Source: Streptomyces sp. A0958 (GTDB taxonomy: Bacteria > Actinomycetota > Actinomycetes > Streptomycetales > Streptomycetaceae). From it: 64,000 nucleotides of DNA. Numbering within the stretch: position 1 is the stretch's first letter; each line of letters begins with the position of its first letter. A program made the position numbers and the translations under genes. Below the pieces are notes generated by a model, which did not search any database, was not told the origin of the DNA, and saw nothing but the letters and a program-made list of their open reading frames with translations. Location of the stretch: positions 1 to 64,000 of the forward strand of contig NZ_SSBK01000005.1 of the NCBI RefSeq assembly GCF_004795035.1, written 5' to 3'. Positions 51,204 through 59,544 of the stretch are shown here, piece by piece.

Positions 51204-52205
51204 ATGCAGTACGTGGACTCTTGGCGGGCCGTGGCGACGGCGACCGGCGCGGCGGACCGGGCGGCGGCCGAGGACGGGGTGCGGCTCGCCTATCGCGGTG
51301 CGGGACTCGCCGATCCGGAGCAATTCATCTGGGCCGACTCGCCCAGAGCGGCCGTCGAGACCGTGGCGAAGCTGACCGACGCGGGGCGCTCCGTCCGCGA
51401 CGAGGTGCGGACCCGCCCCTGGGCGGAGGAACGGCGCCGTATGTACGACGCGCTGGGCCCGGCCGGCTGGTCCGCCCTCTGGTCCGCCACCGGCGCCCAG
51501 CTGTGGGAGACCACGGCCGGCCTCGCCGAACGGATACGGGCCGGTGTGGTGGCCGACCTCGGCGGGGACCCGGACGCGGAGTCCCGGGTGCGGCTCCTCC
51601 TGCTCGACGCGGTCCTCGGGCAGCACGACGCGGCCTGGCTCGCCGCGTTCGACGGCCGGGGCGACCGGCTCGACGGACTGGCGGCGGTGGCGCGCAACGC
51701 CGGCTGGTGGTGGCCCTACGAGCGCGTCGTCGTGATCAGTGAACGCCCTGAGGTCCTGCGGCGCGACGAGGCGGGCCGGCTGGACCGGGGCGACGGACCG
51801 GCGCTCTCCTACCCCGACGGCTTCGCCCTGTACGCCTGGCGCGGCATGCCCGTCCCGCCGGCCTTCCTCGACGAACTGACCGCGCTGACGCCCCGGCGCA
51901 TCCGCACCGAGGAGAACGCGGAGCTGCGCCGCGTGATGCTGGAGTTCTACGGGTACGACCGCTACCTCACCGAGTCGGGCGCCGAACCGGTCCACCGGGA
52001 CGAGACGGGCATCCTCTGGCGGATAGCGCTCGCCGGTGACGAGGACGTCGTCATGGTGGAGGTGGTCAACTCGACACCCGAGCCGGACGGAACCCACCGC
52101 ACGTACTGGCTGCGGGTGCCGCCCACCACCAGGACCGCCAGGGCGGGCGTCGCCTGGACCTTCGGGCTGCAGAGCGAGACCTACGCACCGCTGCGGCAGA
52201 CCTGA
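51204..52205 (+). CDS. DUF6745-family protein
   Basis: A 333-residue protein of unknown function. The N-terminal two-thirds is helical and Trp/Arg-rich (VARNAGWWWPYERVVVISER near 157), and the C-terminus is the conserved DUF6745 block DEDVVMVEVVNSTPEPDGTH followed by LRVPP and AWTFGLQSETYAPLRQT, rich in beta strands. ATG at 51204 follows GGGGAAA. It follows the small His-rich protein by 92 bases and probably shares its promoter. DUF6745 proteins often lie, as I recall, near LRR or STM4015-type genes. Confidence 0.77.
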   Translation: MQYVDSWRAVATATGAADRAAAEDGVRLAYRGAGLADPEQFIWADSPRAAVETVAKLTDAGRSVRDEVRTRPWAEERRRMYDALGPAGWSALWSATGAQLWETTAGLAERIRAGVVADLGGDPDAESRVRLLLLDAVLGQHDAAWLAAFDGRGDRLDGLAAVARNAGWWWPYERVVVISERPEVLRRDEAGRLDRGDGPALSYPDGFALYAWRGMPVPPAFLDELTALTPRRIRTEENAELRRVMLEFYGYDRYLTESGAEPVHRDETGILWRIALAGDEDVVMVEVVNSTPEPDGTHRTYWLRVPPTTRTARAGVAWTFGLQSETYAPLRQT

Positions 52206-52259
52206 CCGCGCCCGGAAGAGAGGGGCCGCCGCGCGTGCCACGCCGAGGAGCAGGGGCCG

Positions 52260-52871
52260 TCAGGCCGTCAGGGCCTCGTGGTCGATGCCCAGTTCGCGGG
52301 CGAGCGCCTGCTCGGTCCACTCCAGCATGGTGGCCCGGGACAGCGGACCCGCGTACGACATCATCTGCACCGCGAGCCCGTCCAACAGGGCGGTCAGCCG
52401 CCAGGCCACGGACATCGGGTCGTCGCAGTGGAATTCGCCCGCCGCCGCGCCCTCCTCGATGACCTCGGCCAGCTCGGCCTTCCACTGCTGGTCGAGATCG
52501 CCGGCCACGTTGCGCAGCGCCGGGTCGCGGAGGGAGGCCGCCCAGCCCTCGATCCACAGCCGCCAGCCCTTGGCCTGGCCCGTCGGCGCGTACCAGCGGA
52601 CGGCCGCGCGCAGCCTGCGTACGGCGGTCGTGCGGCGGCTCAACAGCTTGCGCAGATGGGCGAGATCGATCTCGGCGGCGTGTGCGAAGGCGGCCGCGAC
52701 CAGTTTCTCCTTGGTGGAGAAGTGATAGAGCACGAGTGCGTTGCTCACGCCGAGCACGGACGCCACGTCCGCGATGCGCACGGCCGCGACACCCCGCACC
52801 TCGATCTGTTCGACGGCAGCGCGCAGCAGTTCCTCGCGCCGCTCCGCCACACCCAACCGCACTCTTGCCAC
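52260..52871 (-). CDS. TetR-family regulator
   Basis: A 203-residue repressor. The N-terminal helix-turn-helix is VAAVRIADVASVLGVSNALVLYHF (residues 28-51 in part), and the C-terminal ligand domain has WRLWIEGWAASLRDP near 103 and SVAWRLTALLDGLAVQ near 153, as in TetR_C_6/BetI-like proteins. GTG at 52871 follows AGGGTGA. It lies 79 bases downstream of the dehydrogenase gene in the same direction; a TetR-like operator precedes that gene at 54199, so the pair may be autoregulated. Confidence 0.88.
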   Translation of the reverse strand: MARVRLGVAERREELLRAAVEQIEVRGVAAVRIADVASVLGVSNALVLYHFSTKEKLVAAAFAHAAEIDLAHLRKLLSRRTTAVRRLRAAVRWYAPTGQAKGWRLWIEGWAASLRDPALRNVAGDLDQQWKAELAEVIEEGAAAGEFHCDDPMSVAWRLTALLDGLAVQMMSYAGPLSRATMLEWTEQALARELGIDHEALTA

Positions 52872-52950
52872 GGCGTCACCCTAACCAATGCCAGTCCGGG
52901 CGCCCGATGCGCGGGCCGGTTCCGTGGTCCCGGGCTCTGCGGCCCCGGGG

Positions 52951-54159
52951 TCAGCGGTACCAGCCGAAGCGTTCGGCCATCACCGGCAGCCGGTCGGCGG
53001 CCACCGCGTGTGCCGCTGCCCGGGGGGTGCGGTCGTCCGCCTCCGCACGGGCCAGGACCAGGCCGACCAGGGCCCGCATCGAGCGCCGGATGTGGGCGAA
53101 CGCCTCGTCCGCGTCGGCGCCGATGTCGCCGAACAGGGTCCACCACCACCAGGCGTTGGTGGCGGAGTTGGCCACCACGTCGGGCAGCACGGTGATCCCG
53201 CGCTCGGCGAGCAGGGCCTCGGCCTCGGGCAGCACCGGCATATTGGCGGCCTCGACCACCCAGCGGGCCGTGATGCCGGCCTGGTTCGCGGCGTCCACGG
53301 CGTAGGAGACGGCGGCGGGCACGAGCACCTCCGCGTCCTGGACGAGCCAGGCGTCGGCCGGCAGCTCCCGGTCGCCGGCGCGCAGCACCCCCCGGTCCAC
53401 CGTGCCGTGCCCGTCCCGGGCGGCGAGCAGCGCCTCGACGTCGAGCCCGGCCGGGTTCGCGATCGTGCCCTTGATGTCGGCGACCGCGACCACCCTGAGC
53501 CCGGCGCGGGACAGGAACCGGGCGGTCGCCCCGCCCATCGTCCCCAGGCCCTGGAGCGCCACCCGCGCGTCGCCGTAAGCGACACCGTCGCGGTCCAGCG
53601 CGGCGAGCGCCGCCTCGGCGACGCCGCAGCCGCCGGCCAGTTCGTCCAGGCCGATGCCGTCCACCTCGACGGCGAAGGCGTCGGCCAGCCGCCGGCGGGC
53701 CGCGGCCTCGTCCTCCAGCAGCGGGTAGACGGCCTGAACGGTGGAGACGAGGCCCGCTTCCGCCGCCGCGCGGTCCACCAGGTCCTGGCTGAGGCCCAGG
53801 TCCTCTCCGGTGGTCCAGATGTTCTCGATGTACGGGCGCATCGCCCGCAGGTAGCGGACCAGGACGCCGTAAGCCGCCGGGTCGCGGGGGTCGCAGTCGA
53901 TGCCGCCCTTGGCGCCGCCGAGCGGTATGTAGCGGGCCCCGGTGCGGTCCGCGTCGAAATGCAGGGCTTCCTTCATCGTCATGCCCCGGGCCAGCCCCGT
54001 CACCTCGTCCAGCGTGCAGCCCGGCCGCATCCGCAGCCCGCCGCTGGACACCCCGCGCACCAGCCGGTCGACGACGAGGTGACCCTGACGGCCGGTGGCG
54101 TGGTCGGTCCAGGTCAGCGAGATGAGCGGGGCGGGCGGGGACACCGGGGGCGTCGTCAT
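52951..54159 (-). CDS. Glu/Leu/Phe/Val dehydrogenase family protein
   Basis: A 402-residue amino-acid dehydrogenase. The substrate-binding part has LRMRPGCTLDEVTGLARGMT near 44 and IPLGGAKGGIDCDPRD near 78 (catalytic Lys in GGAKGG); ENIWTTGEDLGLS follows. The NAD domain has ALQGLGTMGGATARFLSRAG near 208. These enzymes deaminate an amino acid to a keto acid; whether Glu, Val or another cannot be told. ATG at 54159 follows GAGGAG by eight bases. Confidence 0.87.
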   Translation of the reverse strand: MTTPPVSPPAPLISLTWTDHATGRQGHLVVDRLVRGVSSGGLRMRPGCTLDEVTGLARGMTMKEALHFDADRTGARYIPLGGAKGGIDCDPRDPAAYGVLVRYLRAMRPYIENIWTTGEDLGLSQDLVDRAAAEAGLVSTVQAVYPLLEDEAAARRRLADAFAVEVDGIGLDELAGGCGVAEAALAALDRDGVAYGDARVALQGLGTMGGATARFLSRAGLRVVAVADIKGTIANPAGLDVEALLAARDGHGTVDRGVLRAGDRELPADAWLVQDAEVLVPAAVSYAVDAANQAGITARWVVEAANMPVLPEAEALLAERGITVLPDVVANSATNAWWWWTLFGDIGADADEAFAHIRRSMRALVGLVLARAEADDRTPRAAAHAVAADRLPVMAERFGWYR

Positions 54160-54198
54160 CGGGAGTGCTCCTCGGTCACTGTCGGCGGGCGGCCCTAT

Positions 54199-54218
54199 TA
54201 CTGAACCGTCGGTCAGTA
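54199..54218 (-). promoter_or_regulatory. TetR-type operator before the dehydrogenase gene
   Basis: TACTGAACCGTCGGTCAGTA is a near-perfect dyad: TACTGA/TCAGTA arms with CCG-T-CGG in the middle and one extra A on the left. It lies 40 bases before the ATG, where it would overlap the promoter, and suits the TetR gene at the end of the same unit. Confidence 0.5.
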
Positions 54219-54368
54219 TCAGGATGCCGGGCGCCCCTGTCAACGCGGCGTCCGCCGCCGCACCGCCCGGTGGCCGGAATGCGCCGGCGGACGGCGGCGG
54301 GGCAGAAGGCGGGCGGGACGGCGTGCCGGATGCGGAATCCTGCGGGAGGCCCGCTCGTTGGATTCGGC

Positions 54369-54809
54369 ATGACTGGATTCGACACACGACAGGAGGCGCT
54401 GCTCCGGCTCTTCAGTGAGAGCGACGGCGGCGTCCTGGTCACACTCAAGAAGGACGGCAGGCCCCAGCTGTCCAATGTCAACCACTTCTACTATCCCGAC
54501 GAGCGCATCGTCCGGGTCTCGGTCACCGAGGGCCGCGCGAAGACGCGGAACCTGCGCCGGGACCCCCGGGCGAGCTACCACGTCACCACCCAGGACCGCT
54601 GGGCCTGGACCGTCGCGGACGGCACCGCCGAGCTGACCCCGCCGGCCGCCGACCCCGGGGACGCCGTCGTGGAGGAGCTGATCCGCCTCTACCGCGACGT
54701 GCAGGGCGAGCATCCCGACTGGGACGACTACCGCGCGGCCATGGTCAGGGACCGGCGCGTAGTCCTGCGACTCCATGTCGAGCATGTGTACGGACAGCAA
54801 CGTGGGTAA
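54369..54809 (+). CDS. PPOX-class (pyridoxamine-oxidase-like, F420/FMN) protein
   Basis: A 146-residue split-barrel protein. GGVLVTLKKDGRPQLSNVNH near residue 22, RIVRVSVTEGRAKTRNLRRD near 49 and SYHVTTQDRWAWTVADGTAE near 74 are the flavin/F420-binding strands of PPOX-class reductases. Members usually use F420 to reduce small molecules. ATG at 54369 has only a weak ribosome site (GGATTC). It is divergent from the dehydrogenase gene with about 210 bases between, which include the TetR operator. Confidence 0.85.
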   Translation: MTGFDTRQEALLRLFSESDGGVLVTLKKDGRPQLSNVNHFYYPDERIVRVSVTEGRAKTRNLRRDPRASYHVTTQDRWAWTVADGTAELTPPAADPGDAVVEELIRLYRDVQGEHPDWDDYRAAMVRDRRVVLRLHVEHVYGQQRG

Positions 54810-54908
54810 GGCGGGATTCGCGGAACACCATCCCCTTGGCTGTTCTGCTCTCGCACTGTCGTACCCCCTGTCCATAATGAGACGACACCGACTCCCTCAG
54901 GAGATTTT

Positions 54909-56183
54909 GTGACCGGCGCTGACAACAGGCTTCCGCTCCGCACCCGGCTGCGTGCGCTGCGCCCCGCTGCCTTCGGGGCCGACCCGGACGGCGCCCGGAT
55001 GGAGCGCATCCGCCGTTCGCCCAACTTCGCCGACGGTGTCTTCCAGAACCCGGCCGGGGCGCGCATCAGACCCTCCGGCTCCGCGCTGGAGTTCGCCAGG
55101 GTCTACTTCCGCAAGGAGGAGCGGGTGCTCAGGTCGCCCGCCGGCACCGTGCCCGTGCACGCCACGACCCTGGCCGACCTGGCCGAGCCCCCCGCCTCCG
55201 GCCTGCGGATCACCTGGATGGGGCATTCCAGCGTGCTCGCCGAGATCGACGGGCGGCGCGTCCTGTTCGACCCGGTCTGGGGTGAGCGCTGTTCCCCCTT
55301 CGCGTTCGCCGGGCCCAAGCGCCTGCACCCCGCGCCCCTGCCGCTCGGCGCCCTCGGCCCGGTCGACGTGGTGGTGATCTCGCACGACCACTACGACCAC
55401 CTCGACCTCCCCACGATCCGCGCCCTGGCCCGTACGGACACGGTCTTCGCGGTCCCGCTCGGGGTCGGCGCGCACCTGGAGAGCTGGGGCGTCGCACCCG
55501 ATCGGCTCCGCGAGCTCGACTGGAACGAGACGGCGACGGTCGCCGGGATCAATCTCACCGCCACCCCAGCCCGCCACTTCTGCGGGCGCGGTCTGCGCAA
55601 CCAGCAGCACACCCTCTGGGCTTCGTGGGCGGTCGCCGGCCCCGAGCACCGGATCTACCACAGCGGTGACACCGGGTACTTCTCCGGCTTCAGGACCATC
55701 GGAGCCGAGCACGGGCCGTTCGACGCCACCATGATCCAGATCGGGGCGTACAGCCAGTTCTGGCCCAAGGACCGCACGGACAGCATGCCGGAGCCCGGCG
55801 CGTGGCCGGACATCCACATGAGCCCCGACGAGGGCGTGCGGGCCCACCTCGATCTCCAGGGCGACGACCCCACGGCGGGGGTCATGCTGCCGATCCACTG
55901 GGGCACGTTCAACCTCGCGCTGCACCCCTGGGCCGAGCCCGCCGAGTGGTCGATGCGCGCCACCCGGTCAGTCGGCGTGACGATGGCGTCCCCGCGGCCC
56001 GGCCAGCCGTTCGAGCCCGCCGATCCGCCGCCCGTCGAGCCGTGGTGGCGTGCGGTGGCCGCTGAGCCGGCGCCCGGCTGGGGCAACTGGCCCCCGGTCC
56101 ACGTACAGCTCCCCGACGCGGCGGACACCACCGCCCCCGACCTGGATCTGGACCGGGACCGCGACCGGGCGCCCCAGGCCTGA
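54909..56183 (+). CDS. MBL-fold metallohydrolase, NAPE-PLD/UlaG-like
   Basis: A 424-residue metallo-beta-lactamase-fold enzyme. ITWMGHSSVLAEIDGRRVLF near residue 99, VISHDHYDHLDLPTI near 157 (the HxHxDH zinc motif), YHSGDTGYFSGF near 250 and MLPIHWGTFNLALHPW near 330 give both metal sites. The layout is that of NAPE-hydrolysing phospholipase D-like proteins, often found in streptomycetes; the substrate may be a phosphodiester lipid. The C-terminal tail is Asp/Arg-rich. GTG at 54909 follows AGGAG. Confidence 0.88.
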   Translation: MTGADNRLPLRTRLRALRPAAFGADPDGARMERIRRSPNFADGVFQNPAGARIRPSGSALEFARVYFRKEERVLRSPAGTVPVHATTLADLAEPPASGLRITWMGHSSVLAEIDGRRVLFDPVWGERCSPFAFAGPKRLHPAPLPLGALGPVDVVVISHDHYDHLDLPTIRALARTDTVFAVPLGVGAHLESWGVAPDRLRELDWNETATVAGINLTATPARHFCGRGLRNQQHTLWASWAVAGPEHRIYHSGDTGYFSGFRTIGAEHGPFDATMIQIGAYSQFWPKDRTDSMPEPGAWPDIHMSPDEGVRAHLDLQGDDPTAGVMLPIHWGTFNLALHPWAEPAEWSMRATRSVGVTMASPRPGQPFEPADPPPVEPWWRAVAAEPAPGWGNWPPVHVQLPDAADTTAPDLDLDRDRDRAPQA

Positions 56184-56287
56184 GGACCGGGCGTACGCCC
56201 CGGACGGGGAGGGCGGGGCGTACGCCGGGCACGGACGCGAGCACGGGCTCCGCCCAGGAGACGGTCACGTCCTCAGGGGAAGCGCCG

Positions 56288-56514
56288 ATGCTGGGGGTGC
56301 ACTTCGCCTCCGACGACCTCACGCGGGTTCGGGTGGCTCCCGGGCCGGACTTTCTCTGGGAGATCAGCAACAGCGTCCAGACCCTCCAACGACGTGACGG
56401 CTAGAGGGAGTCCGGCGCCTGGCGGTGCTGGGTGCGGCCCCGGCTCTCCGGGAGCACGCCCCTCCTCTCCCGCCGCTGCCTCCGCGCGGCTACTCGCCGG
56501 ACTTCCGGTCGGCA
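56288..56514 (+). pseudogene. Decayed ArsR-like winged-helix regulator
   Basis: ATG at 56288 encodes MLGVHFASDDLTRVRVAPGP and then DFLWEISNSVQTLQRRDG before a TAG at 56402. This opening is that of the ArsR-like streptomycete regulators that start with MLRIHFTxEDLxRxRVAPGPDPLWE. About 25 bases on and one frame over, LREHAPPLPPLPPRGYSPDF resembles the next conserved part, and then the gene stops at a terminator. Only about 75 of some 320 residues remain, so it is a remnant. Rest of 56184-56826: the terminator and the leader of the conservon; no other gene is seen. Confidence 0.65.
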
Positions 56515-56515
56515 C

Positions 56516-56541
56516 GCCCCCTCGACCGCCGTCGAGGGGGC
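56516..56541 (+). terminator. 11-bp perfect hairpin after the ArsR remnant
   Basis: GCCCCCTCGAC at 56516-56526 pairs with GTCGAGGGGGC at 56531-56541 around CGCC. It probably ended the former regulator transcript and now insulates the conservon. Confidence 0.7.
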
Positions 56542-56826
56542 TCGCTCATGTCACGGCACCGCCCGTCGCGCGCCATCGACCCGGAATCGAGCCCGGGGGA
56601 ATCGGTCGCCCGTGCGAGCACTCATACCAGAGCGGGACGGATGGCGGGCAAGTTCCACAACTGCCCCTCGCGCCCTCGCACCTGGCGACTACCGTGTGTG
56701 TCCGGTGATCAACGGTGGGCTCATATTCTCCGGGCCTGCCCGGCCGATGACCCCGAGAACGACCGACCACCGTAGGTGCCACCACATGAATGCAGATTCC
56801 TGGGGCTCCACGTACCGAGGACGCTG

Positions 56827-58728
56827 ATGTCTCAACTTCGCGCACCCGACGCGCGACCGGAACGACGAGAGGGCGGGCGGCACGGCCGACCGGGTGCCCG
56901 TTCCCACTCGGCCGCGGCCAGACCGCGCGCCGCCCGGCCGTCCCCCGAGGCGCGCATACGCCCTCAACTCCTGCGCACCGCCGTGCTGCCGGCCCTCGCC
57001 GTCGCCCTCGCCGGCGCCGCGGCCGTCATCTTCACCGCCCGCGCGGGCCACGCCCGGCCGTCCACGGAACTCTGGATCGCGCTGGGCGCCGCCGGCGCGC
57101 TCGCCCTCGCCGCGATCCTCGCCGCCTTCCTGGCCGCCAACCGGGCCGCCACCACGGTCCTCGGCCGCTGCCTCGCGCTGCGCCGGACCAGCGCCCAGGG
57201 CCAGGCCGACCTGCAACGGGTGGTGGAGCAGCTGCGCAACGGCGAGCCCGTACCCGTCAGGCGCTCCCCGCAGCATCCCGCCCCCGGCGGCGACCCCTTC
57301 GAACTGCTCGCCCAGGAGCTCGGCCGCCAGCAGGAAGCGGCCGTGGCCGCCGTCGTGCACGCCTCCCGGCTCTCCGAGCACAGCGGCGAGGACCAGAAGG
57401 TCGAGGTCTTCGTCAATCTCGCCCGCCGCCTCCAGTCGCTCGTGCACCGCGAGATCCAGCTGCTCGACGAGCTGGAGCACGAGGTCGAGGACCCGGACCT
57501 GCTCAAGGGCCTCTTCCACGTCGACCACCTGGCCACCCGCATCCGCCGCCACGCCGAGAACCTCGCCGTGCTCGGCGGCGCCGTCTCCCGCCGCCAGTGG
57601 AGCAACCCGGTCACCATGACCGAGGTGATGCGCTCGGCGATCGCCGAGGTCGAGCAGTATCCGCGGGTCAAGCTCGTGCCCCCGATCGACGGCACCCTGC
57701 GCGGGCACGCCGTGGCCGACGTCATCCACCTGCTGGCCGAACTCGTGGAGAACGCCACCGTCTTCTCCGCCCCGCAGACCCAGGTGCTGCTCCGCGCCCA
57801 GCACGTCACCGCCGGGCTCGCCCTGGAGGTGGAGGACCGCGGGCTCGGCATGCCGGGGGACGAGCAGAAGCGGATGAACGCCCTGCTCACCGACCCCGAC
57901 CAGGTCAATGTCGCCCGCCTCCTCCAGGACGGCCGGATCGGGCTGTTCGTGGTGGCCTCGCTGGCCCGGCGGCACGGCATCGCCGTTCGGCTCCAGAGCA
58001 ACATCTACGGCGGCACCCAAGCCGTACTCGTGCTGCCGCAGACCCTCCTCGGCGCCGACGAGGACACCTCCGGCTCCACCGCCGCCCCGCCCGTCCCGCC
58101 CCCTGGGCCCGTACACCGCCCGCCGCCCCAGGAGGACACCGTCGCACCCCGCGACCCGGCTCAGGCGCCCGTTCCCGAGCCGGAGCGCCGGCCGTACGTC
58201 CCCAGCCAGCAGCCGCGGCCGCACCGGCCCCCGCAGCAGACGCGCCGCCAGGAAGAGGCCCCGCCGCTTCCCCTGCGCGGCGAACGCGCGGACCGGCCCG
58301 CCACCGCCGCCCAGGTCCCGCCGGCGGCCGACCCCCGGGCGGACGACGGCCCGGAGACCGAGGTGGTCCGCGGCACCACGGACCGGCCCCAGCTGCCCAA
58401 ACGCGCCAACCAGGAACACCTGGTCCCGCAGCTCAGACAGGCCCCCGTCCCGAGGCCCGAGGACGAGCCCGTCCTCCACGACCCCGGGCTCGTGGCCGCC
58501 TTCCGGCGCGGCATCGACCTCGCCGAGGCCCGGGCCGAGTCCGAGGCCGAGCCGGAACCCGTACCGGAGGCGCCGGCCGGTGCCACCCGGACCACGACGG
58601 CCGCGCAGGTGGGGGCACCGCCCCAGCCGCTCCCCGTCCGGGGCGCGGCCGCACCCGCGCAACTGCATGGCGCCGGGGCGTACCCCGGCGACCACGACCC
58701 ACTCACAGCGAACCCCACCAAGGAGTAG
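56827..58728 (+). CDS. cvnA: Conservon sensor-kinase-like protein CvnA
   Basis: A 633-residue sensor-like ATPase. Two hydrophobic helices (LLRTAVLPALAVALAGAAAV near 56 and IALGAAGALALAAILAAFLA near 92) anchor it, with only a short external loop. Then comes a coiled dimerisation part (SLVHREIQLLDELEHEVEDP near 212) and a HATPase_c domain (HLLAELVENATVFSAPQTQV, N box near 303; DGRIGLFVVASLARRHGI, G box). A Pro-rich 200-residue tail follows. Conservon CvnA proteins work with CvnB-D as a eukaryote-like GTPase complex at the membrane. ATG at 56827 follows GAGGA. Confidence 0.88.
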   Translation: MSQLRAPDARPERREGGRHGRPGARSHSAAARPRAARPSPEARIRPQLLRTAVLPALAVALAGAAAVIFTARAGHARPSTELWIALGAAGALALAAILAAFLAANRAATTVLGRCLALRRTSAQGQADLQRVVEQLRNGEPVPVRRSPQHPAPGGDPFELLAQELGRQQEAAVAAVVHASRLSEHSGEDQKVEVFVNLARRLQSLVHREIQLLDELEHEVEDPDLLKGLFHVDHLATRIRRHAENLAVLGGAVSRRQWSNPVTMTEVMRSAIAEVEQYPRVKLVPPIDGTLRGHAVADVIHLLAELVENATVFSAPQTQVLLRAQHVTAGLALEVEDRGLGMPGDEQKRMNALLTDPDQVNVARLLQDGRIGLFVVASLARRHGIAVRLQSNIYGGTQAVLVLPQTLLGADEDTSGSTAAPPVPPPGPVHRPPPQEDTVAPRDPAQAPVPEPERRPYVPSQQPRPHRPPQQTRRQEEAPPLPLRGERADRPATAAQVPPAADPRADDGPETEVVRGTTDRPQLPKRANQEHLVPQLRQAPVPRPEDEPVLHDPGLVAAFRRGIDLAEARAESEAEPEPVPEAPAGATRTTTAAQVGAPPQPLPVRGAAAPAQLHGAGAYPGDHDPLTANPTKE

Positions 58729-58735
58729 ATGCACC

Positions 58736-59170
58736 ATGGCGACCGATATGCCGTCCGGTCAGGTCTCGGACCTCGACTGGCTGCTGAGCGGCCTGGTACA
58801 GCGCGTGCCGTACACCCGCAGCGCCGTCCTGCTCTCCGCCGACGGGCTGGTGAAATCCCTCCACGGCATGGACGCCGACAGTGCCGACCACATGGCGGCA
58901 CTGGCGGCCGGCCTGTACTCACTGGGCCGCAGCGCCGGAGCCAGGTTCGGGGACAACGGGGAGGTCCGCCAGGTGGTCGTGGAGCTCGACTCGACGCTCC
59001 TCTTCGTCGCCACCGCCGGCTCCGGGACGTGTCTGGCCGTGCTCGCCGGACGCAACGCCGACGCCGCCGTGCTCGGCTACGAGATGGCCATGCTGGTCAA
59101 GAGCGTCCGGCCCTATCTCATGACCCCGGTGAGACAGGCGGCCGGGATGCCGGGCGCCGCGGGGCTGTGA
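58736..59170 (+). CDS. cvnB: Conservon roadblock/LC7 protein CvnB
   Basis: A 144-residue roadblock/LC7-domain protein. LDWLLSGLVQRVPYTRSAVL near residue 14 and LVKSLHGMDADSADHMAALA follow the MglB-like pattern, and TLLFVATAGSGTCLAVLAGR near 82 completes the fold. In conservons CvnB is the proposed GTPase regulator of CvnD. ATG at 58736 lies seven bases after the cvnA stop. The 3' end overlaps cvnC by four bases (GTGA). Confidence 0.92.
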   Translation: MATDMPSGQVSDLDWLLSGLVQRVPYTRSAVLLSADGLVKSLHGMDADSADHMAALAAGLYSLGRSAGARFGDNGEVRQVVVELDSTLLFVATAGSGTCLAVLAGRNADAAVLGYEMAMLVKSVRPYLMTPVRQAAGMPGAAGL

Positions 59171-59544
59171 GCGTGGCGGTCACCCAGGACGGGCCGCTGC
59201 TCGACGACGCGGCGGGCCGCCTCATCCGCCCCTACACGGTGAGCAACGGCCGTACCCGTCCCACGGCCGTGCTCGACCTGCTGTCCCTGGTGATGGCCAC
59301 AGGGACCGTTCCGCAGACACACCTCGGCCCCGAGCACTCGGTCGCGCTGGGACTGTGCGACGGACCCACATCGGTGGCCGAGATCGCCGCACATCTGAGG
59401 CTGCCCGCCGTCGTGACCAAGGTGCTCCTCTCGGACCTGGTCGACTGCGGCGCCGTCACCGCGCACCCGCCCGCCTTCCATGACACGCCCACCGACCGAC
59501 ATCTGCTGGAGGCAGTGCTCGATGGCTTACGACGACAGCTCTGA
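59167..59544 (+). CDS. cvnC: Conservon DUF742 protein CvnC
   Basis: A 125-residue DUF742 protein. LIRPYTVSNGRTRPTAVLDL near residue 18 is the family fingerprint, and VAEIAAHLRLPAVVTKVLLS near 70 is a winged-helix-like part. CvnC proteins are always between roadblock and GTPase genes in conservons. GTG at 59167 overlaps the cvnB stop; the 3' end overlaps cvnD by 23 bases. Confidence 0.92.
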   Translation: MSVAVTQDGPLLDDAAGRLIRPYTVSNGRTRPTAVLDLLSLVMATGTVPQTHLGPEHSVALGLCDGPTSVAEIAAHLRLPAVVTKVLLSDLVDCGAVTAHPPAFHDTPTDRHLLEAVLDGLRRQL

